Source: Acridotheres tristis
Taxonomy: Eukaryota > Chordata > Aves > Passeriformes > Sturnidae
Length of the DNA: 64,000 nucleotides
Direction: 5' to 3'
Assembly (NCBI GenBank): GCA_037013685.1
Contig: CM072886.1
Span: forward strand, 1 to 64,000
Positions 10,725 to 22,592 of the stretch are shown piece by piece. The notes under the pieces were generated by a model, which saw nothing but the letters and a program-made list of their open reading frames with translations, searched no databases and was not told the DNA's origin. The position numbers and the translations under genes were made by a program. Each line of letters opens with the position of its first letter. Positions within the stretch are counted from its first letter, which is position 1.

Positions 10725-12700
10725 TATGGTTCCAGTTTTCATGCATTCTACGCCCACCCCTCCCTGTGAATGTTCTGGCACCCAGCATGACCCCCCCCCA
10801 TGCCCCACTCACCTGCTCCTCCAGCGCAGCCCGGCTCCCTCTCCCAGGGACCTCGGGGTGCCCCAAACCACGTCGGAGCCCCCCCCCAGCCTTTTTTCCT
10901 CACCCCAAAGAAGGCACAGAACGACTCCAACTGCCCTGGACAGCAGCAGGGCACTTGACTGGAACCCCTCCCATGTGTACACCCCACAGAAAGTGACTCT
11001 GCTGACACCAGAAAAGGGGGGGCAGCCCCCACAGGGGTTGAAGTTCCTCCTCAGCCCTGCAGACACAGGGGACAAGGGGCAGAAAGGAGGAGGGGCAGCA
11101 CAGAGGACACGGGAAGAAAATTAACAGCAAGGTGCACGATGAAATGGAACCCCAAAAAAAAAAAAAAAAAGAAGAAGAAAAATGAAAACGAAAAATAACC
11201 AAAATACGAAAAGAAACCCCCGGGATGCTGGATGGGCAGCACAAGAGGGAGGGATTAAAAATGAACAGGGACAGTGAACGGGACACAAGGATGGATCCCA
11301 TGGGAAACAACGGCACAGGGAGCACCACAGAGGCACAGAGAAGGACGGAGAAAAGACAGAGAGTGCCCAACACACAGCAAGGACCGAGGGCTACAGAGGC
11401 AAAGAGGGAACCCGGGAGCCAGAGAGGAAGCGAGCACAGCCCGTGCGGGGCGGGCAGAGACGGGCAAGGAGCAGCACAGGCACGGAGACAGAGAGGCACG
11501 GCCGGCAGGACAGAGGCTCACCAGGAGAGGGGCACAGGAAGGGAGGAGCACCGGGCAGCGCTCCTTTAGGACAAGAATAAAAACACACACAACCAATTCC
11601 CTCATTTGCACCTCATTTTTATTTCACCCACCCCCCTCCCCCCCAAAAAAAAAATAATTCAGCCCATAGCACAGGCAGTTCTGGCTTTTCCCTGCACAGT
11701 ATTTCTTCCAGGGACCTGGGCACAGCACACGGTCGAGACTCACCTGAATCAATCCTGATTTACATTTCAAAGCTTCCCCTTCTGGCACTGCACCTTCTCA
11801 GACCCAGGCTGCCATGCTCCACTCCCCTCATGGCCACATTCAAGAACTGTTGCCATTGTGCAGAGAATTCCCAATACGACTCACGTATTATCAGTGGGCA
11901 GAAAACCCTTTGGGCTTCAGTTCCACCTCTCACCTGTTCCACGTGGAGGGAGGACAGGCATTTGTCACACATCACAGCAGCAGTGATGGATCAAGGCTTT
12001 TTTTTTTTTTTTTTTTCGATTGAATAAAAGGGTAAGAAAAACAAACCAGGTCTCATACAAATGTTTAGAAACACCATTAAAGCTTTTTAAACCCAAGGAG
12101 ACCATCGTGATTCCCGACTTCAGTCTTCTATTCATACTGGTTCTGGCACCATGAAATCAATCAGAGTCTTTTAAGAAATAGTAAATCAGCATGACTAAAC
12201 CCCGGGCTCCTCGTCATTTGCACTTACAGCCCCTTGTAGGAAGCCTTCCAGCCTTTTTTTCCCATCCTACTTTGGACAGAGGATGGCTCTGAACCCCACG
12301 CCTCCGCACAAACAGTCCTGCCGGTTCCTCAAAAAGTTTAAAATGCCTGTGATAAAAATGACAGAAAGTAATACTGCCTCTCAGACTGTTCAAGAAATGG
12401 GAAGTTGGACTTTCAATGTCCCACTGAGAGATGCCGAATAATAGCTTCCCCACGAGCTTGCACAGAGTAGTAACATTTCTTGGACTAAACTAAACTAAGA
12501 TTTTTTTTTGTGACCAAACAAGAGAGGTCTGTATGAGAACAGCTCAGGAGGCTTTCAGGGCTCGCAGTGATGATGGCAGAGCACAGAACGTTAAAGACTA
12601 AGTCTTAGCTCCATGAATTAATGCCCTGTTGTAGCCAAATCTTTTTGCAAAGAGACAGAAGACTTGCTTCTCCTTGTTTCCGAGTTCCCAAGCCATCCTG
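10725..12700. other. Intergenic spacer between copy B 3' end and copy A promoter
   Basis: A C-rich stretch (10740-11100), then a purine-rich plus-strand stretch (about 11160-11580) with little pyrimidine, then ordinary sequence and a T-run near 12000. It probably includes the URB1 3' UTR on the minus strand. Plus-strand open frames here are compositional. Partner block: 30620-32600. Confidence 0.55.
11618..11623 (-). terminator. URB1: Candidate poly(A) signal retained in copy B tail
   Basis: Minus-strand AATAAA at the position equivalent to the copy-C signal. Confidence 0.3.
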
Positions 12701-12816
12701 TCATTCATCACCTGCACTAGTGCACACCAATCTGCCGTGGGCAAGGAACAGATGCGGCTCCTGAGCTCCAAGCCACGTGTCCCCGATGTAAACCGAAGTC
12801 AGGAATACAAAAACAC
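12701..12816 (-). pseudogene. URB1: URB1 copy B terminal exon (exon 40)
   Basis: Equivalent of the copy-C last exon with the same stop position. One codon differs from C (Trp to Ser in LTWVYIGDTWLG). It survived because the fusion breakpoint at about 13105 lies upstream, in intron 39. Confidence 0.75.
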
Positions 12817-13105
12817 CTGTGGAAGAAAGACTAGAGAAAAATCAGAAGACACAGATATTCTTCTATTCCCACACAGAAATACCGAGCCAAGCTGTTTACC
12901 TCTGGGACTCTGTTTTAAAACAGCTCCCCAGCTCTGTTCCTAGATGGAAAACGGGGAGTGGCTTTGCCCATGCAAAGCCAAGGAGCCTCCTCACAAGAAG
13001 GAACAAACCAGTTTCCTGCTAAATCGGACACTTGGAAATCTCACCTGTCACATGCTGTCATGGACCAGCAAGAGGGATCAGCATCCAGGCCCACGGGGAC
13101 TTGTT

Positions 13106-13238
13106 TATTCCTGGCTTCTAATGCAGCAGGGACAACAGCACTGAAGGGAAATGATCACGTCTTCATTTAAAGAGAACCCACCTTCTTCATCAAAGCCATC
13201 TCTGTCCTCGATCAGGACATCCACCATATTCAGGACAT
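13106..13238 (-). pseudogene. URB1: URB1 copy B exon 18, 3'-truncated and frameshifted
   Basis: Begins at an ATTAG acceptor and reads LNMVDVLIEDRDGFDEEGGF. An 8-nt deletion relative to 52148-52155 of copy C then breaks the frame. The exon is cut at its 3' end by fusion to intron-39 sequence. Compared with C, several substitutions occur in 130 nt, far more than in the interior introns. Confidence 0.85.
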
Positions 13239-13424
13239 CTAATAAGTGAAGAAAAACATCAAAGCAAGAATCCAGACTAACAGGAAAAACAACAGAGGTA
13301 GAATGCAACACTCCAGGAATACAAGGCATCTTTTTAATTAAAAAAAAAAAAAAAAAAAGGATGAAAGCCACATTTGTCACACAATGTTAAGTGCAACCCC
13401 TAAATTATAGGTGAACCTCCACTC

Positions 13425-13620
13425 TGCCTTTCAATGCTGCTGTCCAACACGGAGCAGCTGTGGCTGCTCCTGGATCCCTGGCTGTGTCCAAAGCCAGGCT
13501 GGACACTGGGGCTTGGAGCAGCCCGGGCTACTGAAAGGTGTCCCTGTTCATGGCAGGGCTGGAACCGGATGAGCTTTAAGGAGCCTTGCCAGCCAAACCA
13601 CTCTGGGATTCCATGACTCT
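13425..13620 (+). mobile_element. CR1 3' fragment, copy B intron 17
   Basis: Reads AGCCAGGCTGGACACTGGGG, GTGTCCCTGTTCATGGCAGG and ends CACTCTGGGATTCCATGA, a diverged CR1 3' end. Confidence 0.85.
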
Positions 13621-13925
13621 GTCAACAGTCCCAGGCAGAAGGGCTAGATTTCCATTTTAGTTCAAAAACGCTGCTGCAAGAGCATGAAGGGAGATTTCAA
13701 ATACCGTTCAAGTGGCACAACCACGTCAGAAATTACTTTCAGAGCTAAAGCGGCAACTTGGCAATTCCACTTCGACTTCTGATACCAAGTACACGTGGAG
13801 AGCTGAATCCTGGAGGGCCCTTACTTAACAGGATTGCTAGAGTTATCCATCCCCAGTTTGCTGATTAGGGCTAGAAAGTGTATCCCCAAGTCATGGAGTT
13901 GGGATGTTGACAGGTTACCACATAC

Positions 13926-14064
13926 CATCAATGTGAGAGACGGGGATGCTGATGTTATCAGAGTCCTGTTTAAACAGAGCCACCTGGAGCACGCTGGCTG
14001 CCTGAACCAGGTCTGCTGCCTTGTCAGTGTAGGGACAGGGGTTGGTCACCAGCTTCAGCAGGAT
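13926..14064 (-). pseudogene. URB1: URB1 copy B exon 17
   Basis: 139-nt exon reading ILLKLVTNPCPYTDKAADLV, ending SIPVSHID, with donor GTATGT. Open and in phase; same as 52935-53073 in copy C. Confidence 0.85.
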
Positions 14065-14703
14065 CTGTCAGCAAAGGTGGGGAGAAAGGTAAGTGCACCT
14101 TCTGGCTGGCAAGTGCAGGGGAAACCACACGGTACCGAGAACGACCACGTGCTGAAAGCTGGGCAGCTTTGATGAGGACAACTTCCATCTCACTTCTGCA
14201 GGATTCTGTCTACAGTTCCTGCTCTACAGGGGACACTGATGGAAAAACAAAAACCCACCACAATTTGGCACCTAGATTGCGACCACACACCGAGTACCTG
14301 GGGAGACCACAGTGGAGGCAAAGCACTGGGCATTCAACATCCTGAAGAGTAAACAGCAAGTGTCACCTTTCCTTGTAAAGGACCACCATTTACTGAGCTC
14401 TGATAATGCTGGCACCTAAAGAGGAGATAAAAGCTACCCACACCTACACCACTCTACCCTTACACCAACAATGCTGTAATAACAGCTGATCTTTTTGGAT
14501 TTCATTTTCCTACAAATCCTTTTGCTGCCCTCCCACTGAAGACAAGAAGGATGCCACCTCTGTATAAAGAATCCCAAACAAGGCTTTTCTCAGAATTCAT
14601 TCGCTGGTCTTTGACAGGTTTCTCAACAACAGCAACAAGACCTCTAGTTTCCACTAACACTATTCTTTGCATTTTTTTATCCAGCTGATTTGAACACCGT
14701 TAC

Positions 14704-14820
14704 CCTTTCCAAAAACTGAATCACTGCTTCCTTTTGGTCTTCTTTTGTATTATCCAAGTGCTCCAGCCAAATCGAAAGTTCCTTCCACGTGTACTCAAAC
14801 GCTCCACTGTCACGTAAAAC
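14704..14820 (-). pseudogene. URB1: URB1 copy B exon 16
   Basis: 117-nt exon reading VLRDSGAFEYTWKELSIWLE, ending IQFLER. Open; matches human ILRDTGVFEHTWKELELWLEH. Confidence 0.87.
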
Positions 14821-16923
14821 CTGTCCAGGAAACAAAGGAGGAAGTGTGTAAATAAACCTCAAAACACCTAAAATACAAAACCCCGAGGGATACAGATCTT
14901 TTTCTATAGTTACCTTCATGCTTCCTTCTTTTAGGAACGAAAAGAAGAGCAGGTTGATGAAGAGTAGTATCTGCCGCTCTCCTCACCCCCTCAGTTCAAG
15001 AGGCTCACTAGGGGGACTTCAGCTGCATAGTGGACAATAAAAATCCTACTTCTGCAATTTCTGGAAAGCAGGTTATACTGCTTTCAGAGGGCCGTACAGC
15101 TTTCTGTCATCACAGGCAGTTAAAAAAAAAAAAAAAAATAAAAGCACCTTAAAAATAGCCCGTAGGGGAGTTTTAGAAAACTACCGATGAAACAAAGGAA
15201 AATCATTGCTAAATTAAACCCGAATCAGGCTACTCGTACTTAAAGCAATCAGGCAGACGGATGAACAGTCACATAAATGAGCAGTGGGCTGTGACCACAG
15301 CAAGGTCCAGAGAGAAGTGCAAGTTGCTGGGGGTGGTGAGGAAGACCAACAAGTCCCACACCCTAGAGACAGGCTTTGACGTGCCTAGAAACTTCCCCCC
15401 GCTTTCCTGCTCTCTGAATTCAGGCCCTGACTGCGAGCACCCAAACTCGGTGACCCCGAGCTCCAGCTCTACGAGCAAGAAAGGAGGAGGGAGAAGAGGA
15501 AGGAATCAGAGTGACACCGTGGTTCAACTCCCTCCCCCTAAGGCCCAGCAAGAGAGGAAACCTTGCCCAGCTTCCCGACCCTGGCACCTACGTTGGACGA
15601 CAGCAATTACACAGGATCAATCTGTGCCTTTGCTCCTCTCCACACATCAAATACAAGGAAGCCATCACAACTCACTTGTTCTACGGTTACTCCGTGTACA
15701 ACACCAGCAGCTCTAAAAATAACTGCTGCTTACATCAATCTGACAGGGTAATTCTTTTAAAGCAAGAAAACGTGAAGGAAAAAGGATTCGTTATAATATA
15801 AGCGACTACTTTTGGCAGAGTCTGGAAACAGAAATGCACTTGCAGCTCTCACCAAACCAGGCAGGAACAGAATGTGAAATCCAAAAACGAGCCTTCAGTT
15901 ACATGGCACTGTGGAGAAAAGTAAGTCCTTACCATCTATTCTTAGCAGCCTTTCTGCTGACGTAACTGCCCTAACTTCCCTGTTCCTGCATTCCCTTCAG
16001 AGAAAATGCAAAGGACTGAAGTGGAAAGTGGACACAAGAACAAGTCAAGCGGTCCATGTTCCCACCTGGCAAAAGAATCCAAAACCATCAGAAAAACGGC
16101 ACATTTTGAGCAGCTTTTGGTTGAGACATTCATTGCTGGGAGACCAAGGGAACCTGCCTTTAATCCCTTGCAAGGATCAAGGGCAACTAAACCCTAATTC
16201 AGTCACTGTAACTGGGTTTTTTCTTGGCAGGACAGTCTGGTTGCATTTATTCCTTATTCCTAGGGGTAAATCTCTACCCCTACTTAGGTAACTAAAGGAT
16301 GTCCTCTTTGAATAAGGTGCTAAAAACAGCAGCCTCTGGTGTCTGGTGGACTTCGAGCTGACCAGTTTTTCTCAAAAGTCAAATAACTAATTTAAATATG
16401 CAGAGGGGGATGTTAATTTTCAAGACAAAAAGTACTCCTTGCATCAAAGCTGGGATCAGACAGTAACAGAGAGGAATACTCTGCAGGGCCAGAGGAAACC
16501 AGATAAGACTTATGAAAGGCTAGAGTGCTGAAGTACAGATTAAAGAAACACTGATAAAAAATAAAAAATCCAAAGTAATATCTTCTTGATCAATGTCAAG
16601 ACCTTTGCAGGCACAAACTACGCTGATTTATTACAGTATCAGAATTAATTCAGCCTCGGGGGGTGCGTAAACACGACAGACATTTTCTTTGCTCTTTCAT
16701 CAACTGCTGCAGTGAAGTCCGTTCACAGCATTGATTTCTGTCAAATATTTCGTTAATAGCCAGTCATCTGACAGCAAATTTCAACAAGAGTCACAGGAAA
16801 GGAGACTGTGGACCACGCAATCCTGCAGCAAAGGTAACTGCTTCGAGAAAAAACTGTACAATCCTGAAATTTCAGGCCAGTGGGATAGAGTGAATATCCT
16901 GATATTTCAATTCAAAAGCTTAC

Positions 16924-17043
16924 CTTAATGATTAATTTTTGGGTGGAAATCTTCAGATAAGAACGGGTACTTGTAAGGAACATTTTCATCGGTAAATAGA
17001 AGACTGATTTTTCGCCAGATATCTTCTTTGTCTCAGCGATGTC
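16924..17043 (-). pseudogene. URB1: URB1 copy B exon 15
   Basis: 120-nt exon reading DIAETKKISGEKSVFYLPMK, ending STQKLIIK. Open, but it differs from copy C at about five residues (E/K, V/I, L/P, V/L, H/Y), a high-divergence patch beside the homology break at about 17052. Confidence 0.85.
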
Positions 17044-17071
17044 CTACAAAATTCAAAGAAAAAATAAAATT

Positions 17072-17103
17072 GTTGTGTTTTAAACCCTAAAACACGAGTG
17101 TTC
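17072..17103 (-). repeat. 32-nt inverted scrap of the exon-14 flank in copy B
   Basis: Reverse complement of 57064-57095 (one mismatch), which in copy C lies just upstream of exon 14. It marks the junction where exon 14 was lost. Confidence 0.9.
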
Positions 17104-17450
17104 ACGTCCCATACAATTTCCCTGTATTCCTCCCAGATGACCTGTCCTCGCTTCTACCACCTCAAAGCTTCTTTTTTTTTTTTTTTTGCTGTGATTTTGC
17201 TCCTCAGCTCCTAATCCATCCATGGAAGCCTCCTGGCATTTTTCCCCCTGACTTCTTCCTCTTCAGAACTCACAGCTCGGAGGAGGTGGTCCTTGGATAT
17301 CAGCCAGCACTCTAAAGCCTCTCTGCCTTCCAGGGCTCTGTCCTATTGGACTCTACCAAGGCCAAATCTCCATCACAACATTTTTCAGAGGACACTGGCA
17401 GACTGGGAGGTGCTGTTCTTCACCCCCACCCCGAACTTTCTGCGAGCTAT
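17104..17450 (-). mobile_element. CR1 ORF2 segment in copy B intron 13
   Basis: Minus-strand reading resembles the CR1 ORF2 stretch before the reverse transcriptase (WMD-EL-SK, E-Y-type text); frames are broken. It is the part of the element just 5' of the segment at 57156-57576. Confidence 0.65.
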
Positions 17451-17860
17451 TCTGTACAAAAAACCCTTTATGGTCGCAGATAATAAGAGTTTGGAAATAA
17501 CTTACTGACAGTGGGTTGTTGACAGGGGACTAGAGGAAACCTCAGTAAGAGCCGAGGGTGAGTGCTCCTCGGAAAGATTTGAATTCAAAGCCCATGAAAA
17601 CCAAACACATCCAAGATTATGACAGAGAGAGAAGAAGACTGAAGGGAAACGTCGTGCTGACAGCTGGGCGTGGCAGAGCAGCTATGGAATTTAACAGGGC
17701 CAGAGCACCACAGAAACAGCAATAAATGCCAACAGAATGAAGAAACCAAAATGGGCTACTTTTAGAAAGCAGCTCTTTATCTCCACAGAAAAGGAAACAT
17801 TCCCTCTGCTGTGGACAGTCAGAGAAAACAGTGGAGGAAGTAAAAATACCCATCACATAC

Positions 17861-17983
17861 CTCTTAGCAGCTTGCTAAAATCAGAGTTGCTCCGTGCTAC
17901 CAAGTGGGACACAACCTTCTGATAAAGACATATGACCTGAAGCGGTGCAGCTTTCAGAAGCAGCATCTCAGCATCATCTGAAC
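17861..17983 (-). pseudogene. URB1: URB1 copy B exon 13 (only copy in window)
   Basis: 123-nt exon reading SDDAEMLLLKAAPLQVICLY, ending DFSKLLR, matching human CDDAETILLKAVLLQVICLYQ. GTTTAG acceptor, GTATGT donor. The corresponding stretch of copy C is inside the N gap. Confidence 0.87.
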
Positions 17984-19439
17984 CTAAACAAATTGTTTCC
18001 ATAATTACTTTCTTCTTCCTTCACAGCAAGAGTGCACAGTGTCGCACCCCCATTACCCAGCATGAGAATTACTAACTGCATTTCCAGCAGACTTGCCTAG
18101 AAAATGACCTGCGATCTTCCCAACAAGAACGAGAAAAACACCCACTGAATCTCCAGCTCCCTCTCCCAGCATTCCTGGATGAATACTTTCCAAACTAAAT
18201 CCACTTACCCGGTGCTTAGACTGAGAGCTGCCATTTCTACTTTGACTCAGAAGTGCTCACACATCCAGAACACAACCTGAACATCTGAACACTCACTGTA
18301 AGAATCGCACCAGACCCGCCGCTGTTCAATTTCAGGCTGAATGACGGGAAAAAGGGAAGGATGCTGCTGATCTCCGGGGACACTGCTTTTAGCTAATGTC
18401 AGGCAGGTTTAGCTGGGGAATTGCAGGAGACAAGTACAGTACAGTTTGCTGCCAGTTTATTATTTCAGTTAATGCCTTCTTTCTTTCCCTTTCCCCTTTC
18501 AAAATAACACTTTCTCGGTGCGAGCTCTTGGCAAGAGCCAGACAACAAATACCTGTACAAACACCTAGAGCAGTTAAGGCGACTGTTCACTTCCCAGGAA
18601 AAACCACCTCAGGTTTCAGTTGTAACGTGAGGAGGCATAAAAGCTACTCGTTATCCAGTCACGAATGAACGGAAGCAAAGTACGTGGGCCAAAACATTTG
18701 ACACCTAATTTTTTCCTGTTAACTTGGTCTCCCTTAGGGAGTTAGGAAGAACTGGATGAATGCCACGGATAAACTTCGTTTGTCTGAGTCTCAGCTGCCA
18801 TTAAGAAAAATGAAAGAATTCTTTAGTGGCCACAATGCAAATAAAGCTGTAAAAGGTGAACTGGGAGTAAGTGACATAGCATTACCACCTCAGAACGCTG
18901 AGGAACTACAGCTACAGTCCTACAGAAATTAGCAGCTCCACTGGTTTCCAAGCCTTGGACTGTCAGTGCTGCCCAAAGGGAGGCACAGAAGGACACACGC
19001 TGGAAAACCTTTTGCTCCAGGAAGTCTCTCCATGGAATATGCCTTCTGAAGGGCACAACGGGTTGCAGGTTTATCTCTAGCCTACAAGGAAACCTCCACA
19101 GGCCATTGGCCAGGATGCAGACCACCCCGAAATTTCCTGTTCCCTGCAATGGGACTGTGGAAGCAAGCCCCTCAGGAGGGACGCTGGGTCTGAGAGAAGA
19201 AAATTGAAGCCTTCACTCCTTGCCTCTCTCCCTCGTCCAACACACAAAACTGCATTACTGTGTTACATCATCAATAGAAGCATTTGTGTAGCCACAGTGA
19301 CTAACTGCTCAAAAAAAAATTACCTCCTGGTAAAATAACTTGGACAAACAAAAGTATCTCAAAAAACTGCTTTTCAGGCATATCAGTCTCCCTGACAGTT
19401 TTAGTTGGTGGCTGCAAAACAACTACTAGCATGGAAAGG

Positions 19440-20105
19440 TCAAGGGCATGAAGGCTGAGTTCAACAAGAGGAACAGCAGAGCCCTGCACCTGAGAAGGAA
19501 CAGCCCCATTCACCAGTACATTCTGGGGGCCACCCAAGTGGAGAGCAGGTTGCCAGGGATGGATCTGAAGGCCCTGGAGTTCCGGTGTCAGGGAACTGCT
19601 CTTCCCCTGCTCTCAGCACTGGGGAGGCCCAATGGGGAATGCTGTGTTCGGGTCTGGACTCCCCAGAACACGGAGACGCTGGAGAGAGTCCCACAAAGGC
19701 TCACAAAAATGGTCAAGGGACTGGAACATCTCCCCTGTGAGGAATGGCTGGGAGAGCTGGGACTGCTCAGACTGAAGAGAAGGCTCAGGGGCATCCTATC
19801 AATGCCTATGAACACCTGAAGTGAGAGTGAGAAGACGACCAGGCCAGGCTCCCCCCAGAAGCACTGGTGGCAGGAGCAGAGGCACTGGCACAAAGTGAAA
19901 CATGGGAACACTGAGCACCAGGAAATACTTCTTGACTATGAGGGTGATTGAGCACCCACACAGGTTCCCAAAGAGATTCTGGAGACTCCGTCCTTGGAGA
20001 TGTTCAAAAGCTGTGAGAACACGCACCTGGGTAACCAGGTTTAGGCAGAGACAGCAGGCAAGATGATTTATAGAGACCCCTTCCAACCCCAACCATTCTC
20101 ATCCT
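19440..20105 (+). mobile_element. CR1 LINE 3' part (ORF2 tail plus 3' UTR)
   Basis: Translates to EFNKRNSRALHLRRNSPIHQ, the end of CR1 reverse-transcriptase ORF2, followed by the CR1 3' UTR and a CCTTCCAACCCCAACCATTC terminus. In intron 12 of copy B; no partner in the window. Confidence 0.9.
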
Positions 20106-20313
20106 GGGGCAGAAAAGTCAAACTGCTGAACCTCCGAGCAGCAGTGGCAGCCTATGCATGCAACTGTATTCTCAGGCAATTCTAACAAAGAAAAGATGAG
20201 TAGTAAATATGCAAGTGAGATCTGGATCCCGATGGAGTTAACGGTGGGATGAGGGTTTCACAACACCCATTCCCACAGAGATAAGAAGCTGTAACTCCAC
20301 CTGCTTTGCCTAC

Positions 20314-20465
20314 CGTGCTGCTCAGCAACTTCTGTCTCGGTCACCACGTGTCTTCACGGTGGAGACATCACCTTCCTTCGGCTCTGCTGGGCCATCAGTG
20401 GGCTCTCTCTTTTGCTTCAGAAGGGACTGCCAGACAGCCACTAGATTATTCATGTCCGGTAAAAC
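20314..20465 (-). pseudogene. URB1: URB1 copy B exon 12 (donor or frame ambiguous)
   Basis: Reads VLPDMNNLVAVWQSLLKQKR, like human ILPDLNTVVWVWQSLKKQ. To the GTAGGC donor the exon is 152 nt, one more than the phase of exon 13 allows, and it meets a stop. The last nine codons in the shifted frame (TETEVAEQH) join exon 13 well, so a 1-nt insertion is likely. A weaker donor GTGGTG (exon end 20348, 118 nt) would keep the frame. Confidence 0.8.
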
Positions 20466-21072
20466 CTAAAAGCAAAAAGGCTAAAATTGCAACAGCTCTC
20501 CTTTGTAAAAAGGACAAAGCTCCTGTGATAAATACGTCCCCAAACACCCAACAGGAAGATTTGCTGCTCTTCACAAAGGTTGGAATTGACCTCGTGTGCA
20601 ATCAGGGAATGACCTGAAATCAAGCACTGTTATTCCCACTTCTGCAGAACATAAGTACAGGAAAGAACATTTTACTGAAAAGGTCTCCTGTGAAAAAATT
20701 TGTTTGATTGTTCTTCCTCATGGTATACTTTCAACTCAAGCGCTCTCTCGTCTAACTTCTGAGTAACCTCTGCTGGCTGCATTGACTTGAACCAGGATGA
20801 GAACTTGCCTCCAGCTCTAGGAAGTCATTTGCAGCACAAGAGCACTTAATGGTACAGATCTGTCTCACCGCAGAATTTAACTTGCATTCCCATCAGACAG
20901 ACATGCCAGCAAACGTGGGCTCCTACCTCACCATTTAACCCACAGCCTCCCCAGGATACCATCTCCTGCCTCCTAGGCCAGAACCACTTGAGGAGAAAGT
21001 ACAGAGGAGAGCAGTTGTCTGCTGCCTGCAAAACGCCTCCTTGTCAGCCCCCAATTGTCTCTTTGTTCCTAC

Positions 21073-21246
21073 CTCGCTGACAGCTTCTCTGCACAGCTGC
21101 ACAAACTCCTGCGCTGCTGGCAGCGTGTACATTTGTGACCTTGGCCAGGTTGCTTCAGACAAACGGTGCTCAGTGTTCCTCAGGGCTCTTCTCAGCACCA
21201 TGGAGACGAGTGACAGGATGCTGTGCTTCACCACTGTGCTGGGCAA
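21073..21246 (-). pseudogene. URB1: URB1 copy B exon 11 (only copy in window)
   Basis: 174-nt exon reading LPSTVVKHSILSLVSMVLRR, ending QLCREAVSE; human has SVRHTALSLISVILKRALK here. TTTCAG acceptor, GTAGGA donor. Confidence 0.86.
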
Positions 21247-21619
21247 CTGAAAGGAGGAAGTGAATTAATGACATTTCAGTGATTCCTGTTATGTTCTGCA
21301 CAGATTCTGTACTCTCCAGGTGTGTTAAAACTGGTCAATGAATTCATTATTTTCTAGATCTTGGCTAGCAGTAAAGAAGCCATAGGTTTTCAGATTCCCA
21401 GCCTAAACCACTAGTGGACAGTGGCAGACCTGGTGCTCGTGAAAGGCACCTGGAATCATTCATTTTCCAGTGCTCCCCCAAGCCAGATTTAATGCTGGGG
21501 CCGACAATAAAAAACACAAGTAATTAGCCAACTTAAGGAATCTCTTGAATGATCACACACTAAAATCAAACTACTAACTGGGACAGAAAAGTCACTGAAA
21601 TATTACAGACTGCTCTTAC

Positions 21620-21757
21620 ATTTAACCCTTTGCTGAGCATTATTATATTGCGCACTGCAGGGACTGTTGTTACCATCGCCACAGAGAGCAATCCGGGAAG
21701 AGGAATAAATTCTGAAGTCTTACAAGATTTGGAGATGTCTGGTTGAGCCTCACAGAT
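21620..21757 (-). pseudogene. URB1: URB1 copy B exon 10 (only copy in window)
   Basis: 138-nt exon reading ICEAQPDISKSCKTSEFIPL; human has IYEAQPEISRAFQTREFIPL. TTTCAG acceptor, GTAAGA donor. Confidence 0.88.
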
Positions 21758-21975
21758 CTGAAAGAAAAGAAACAAAAATCCAAGCTCCCTTGGTACAGTC
21801 CCAGAGATGACAGCTTCTTCTGGGGAGCATTCTACAGAAGGATTTGGACTTGGACATCACTGACGTGATGTTTTCCACTGTTTCTTCCACCAAGTCCTTA
21901 TTTCTCAGTTTAGTTTAAATGTTTATAGAGCCTCCTGCTCTGAGCATGACTTTTTACCATCGTCCATACCCTTAC

Positions 21976-22171
21976 CTTCTTGAGCAATCTCACGTTGCCC
22001 ATCCAAGCAGATGTCACTCTAGGGACAAAGGAATAACGGGTCTCCTTGAAGTACCTATCCAGTAAATCCGGGCACACTTTGAGAATATTCACCAGGAGAT
22101 CGGCAACCACTTGGTCTTCTGCTGCAGTTCTTAAACCAAGCAGGAAGTGCAGAAGTACCACATTTCCTCCC
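21976..22171 (-). pseudogene. URB1: URB1 copy B exon 9
   Basis: 196-nt exon reading GGNVVLLHFLLGLRTAAEDQ, ending NVRLLKK; matches human GGNLTLLHFLLGLKTAADDD. CAGCAG acceptor, GTAAGG donor. The only complete copy in the window. Confidence 0.9.
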
Positions 22172-22461
22172 CTGCTGAAGAGAAAAAAAAAGTTTTACAT
22201 AAAAAAATCCTTATTTTCATACTTTCTGCAGAGTTCACATCCCTCATATTCTCTAGCTGGTAATTGAAGGCAACACCTCTCACCCTCCTGGCATAATTGT
22301 GAGTTTATACTCAGAAGTAAGAAATTAATTTACCTCCACGTTTTCTGCATGACAAGCAGCGAATCAGTACCACACATTTCAGGGCAGACACAGTAACTAG
22401 TGAGGGCTCTTTTGCTTCTAGCAAAAAACCCACACACAGTCCCAGCTGCCCAGTGACTTAC

Positions 22462-22592
22462 TTTCCAGAAGTTCCAAGACTTGGATCACAGAACGTTATG
22501 CCATGCTTCAGAGAGCAGCAGAGGTCCATTAAGAAACTATGCACAAGTTCTCGTACCATGGCTTTTCCCACCTCCTCAGAACCTTGAGCCAC
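22462..22592 (-). pseudogene. URB1: URB1 copy B exon 8
   Basis: 131-nt exon reading VAQGSEEVGKAMVRELVHSF, ending SLGTSG; matches human EEAGKTMVRELVHNFLMDL. Same as 58007-58137. Exons 3-7 should lie upstream but are absent from this copy. Confidence 0.9.

Noticed and set aside
11225..11657. Charged plus-strand open frames of 114-127 codons and Cys/Leu-rich minus frames
   Set aside because: Low-complexity purine/pyrimidine tract; frames are open in several registers and not kept by codon-type changes between the two spacers.
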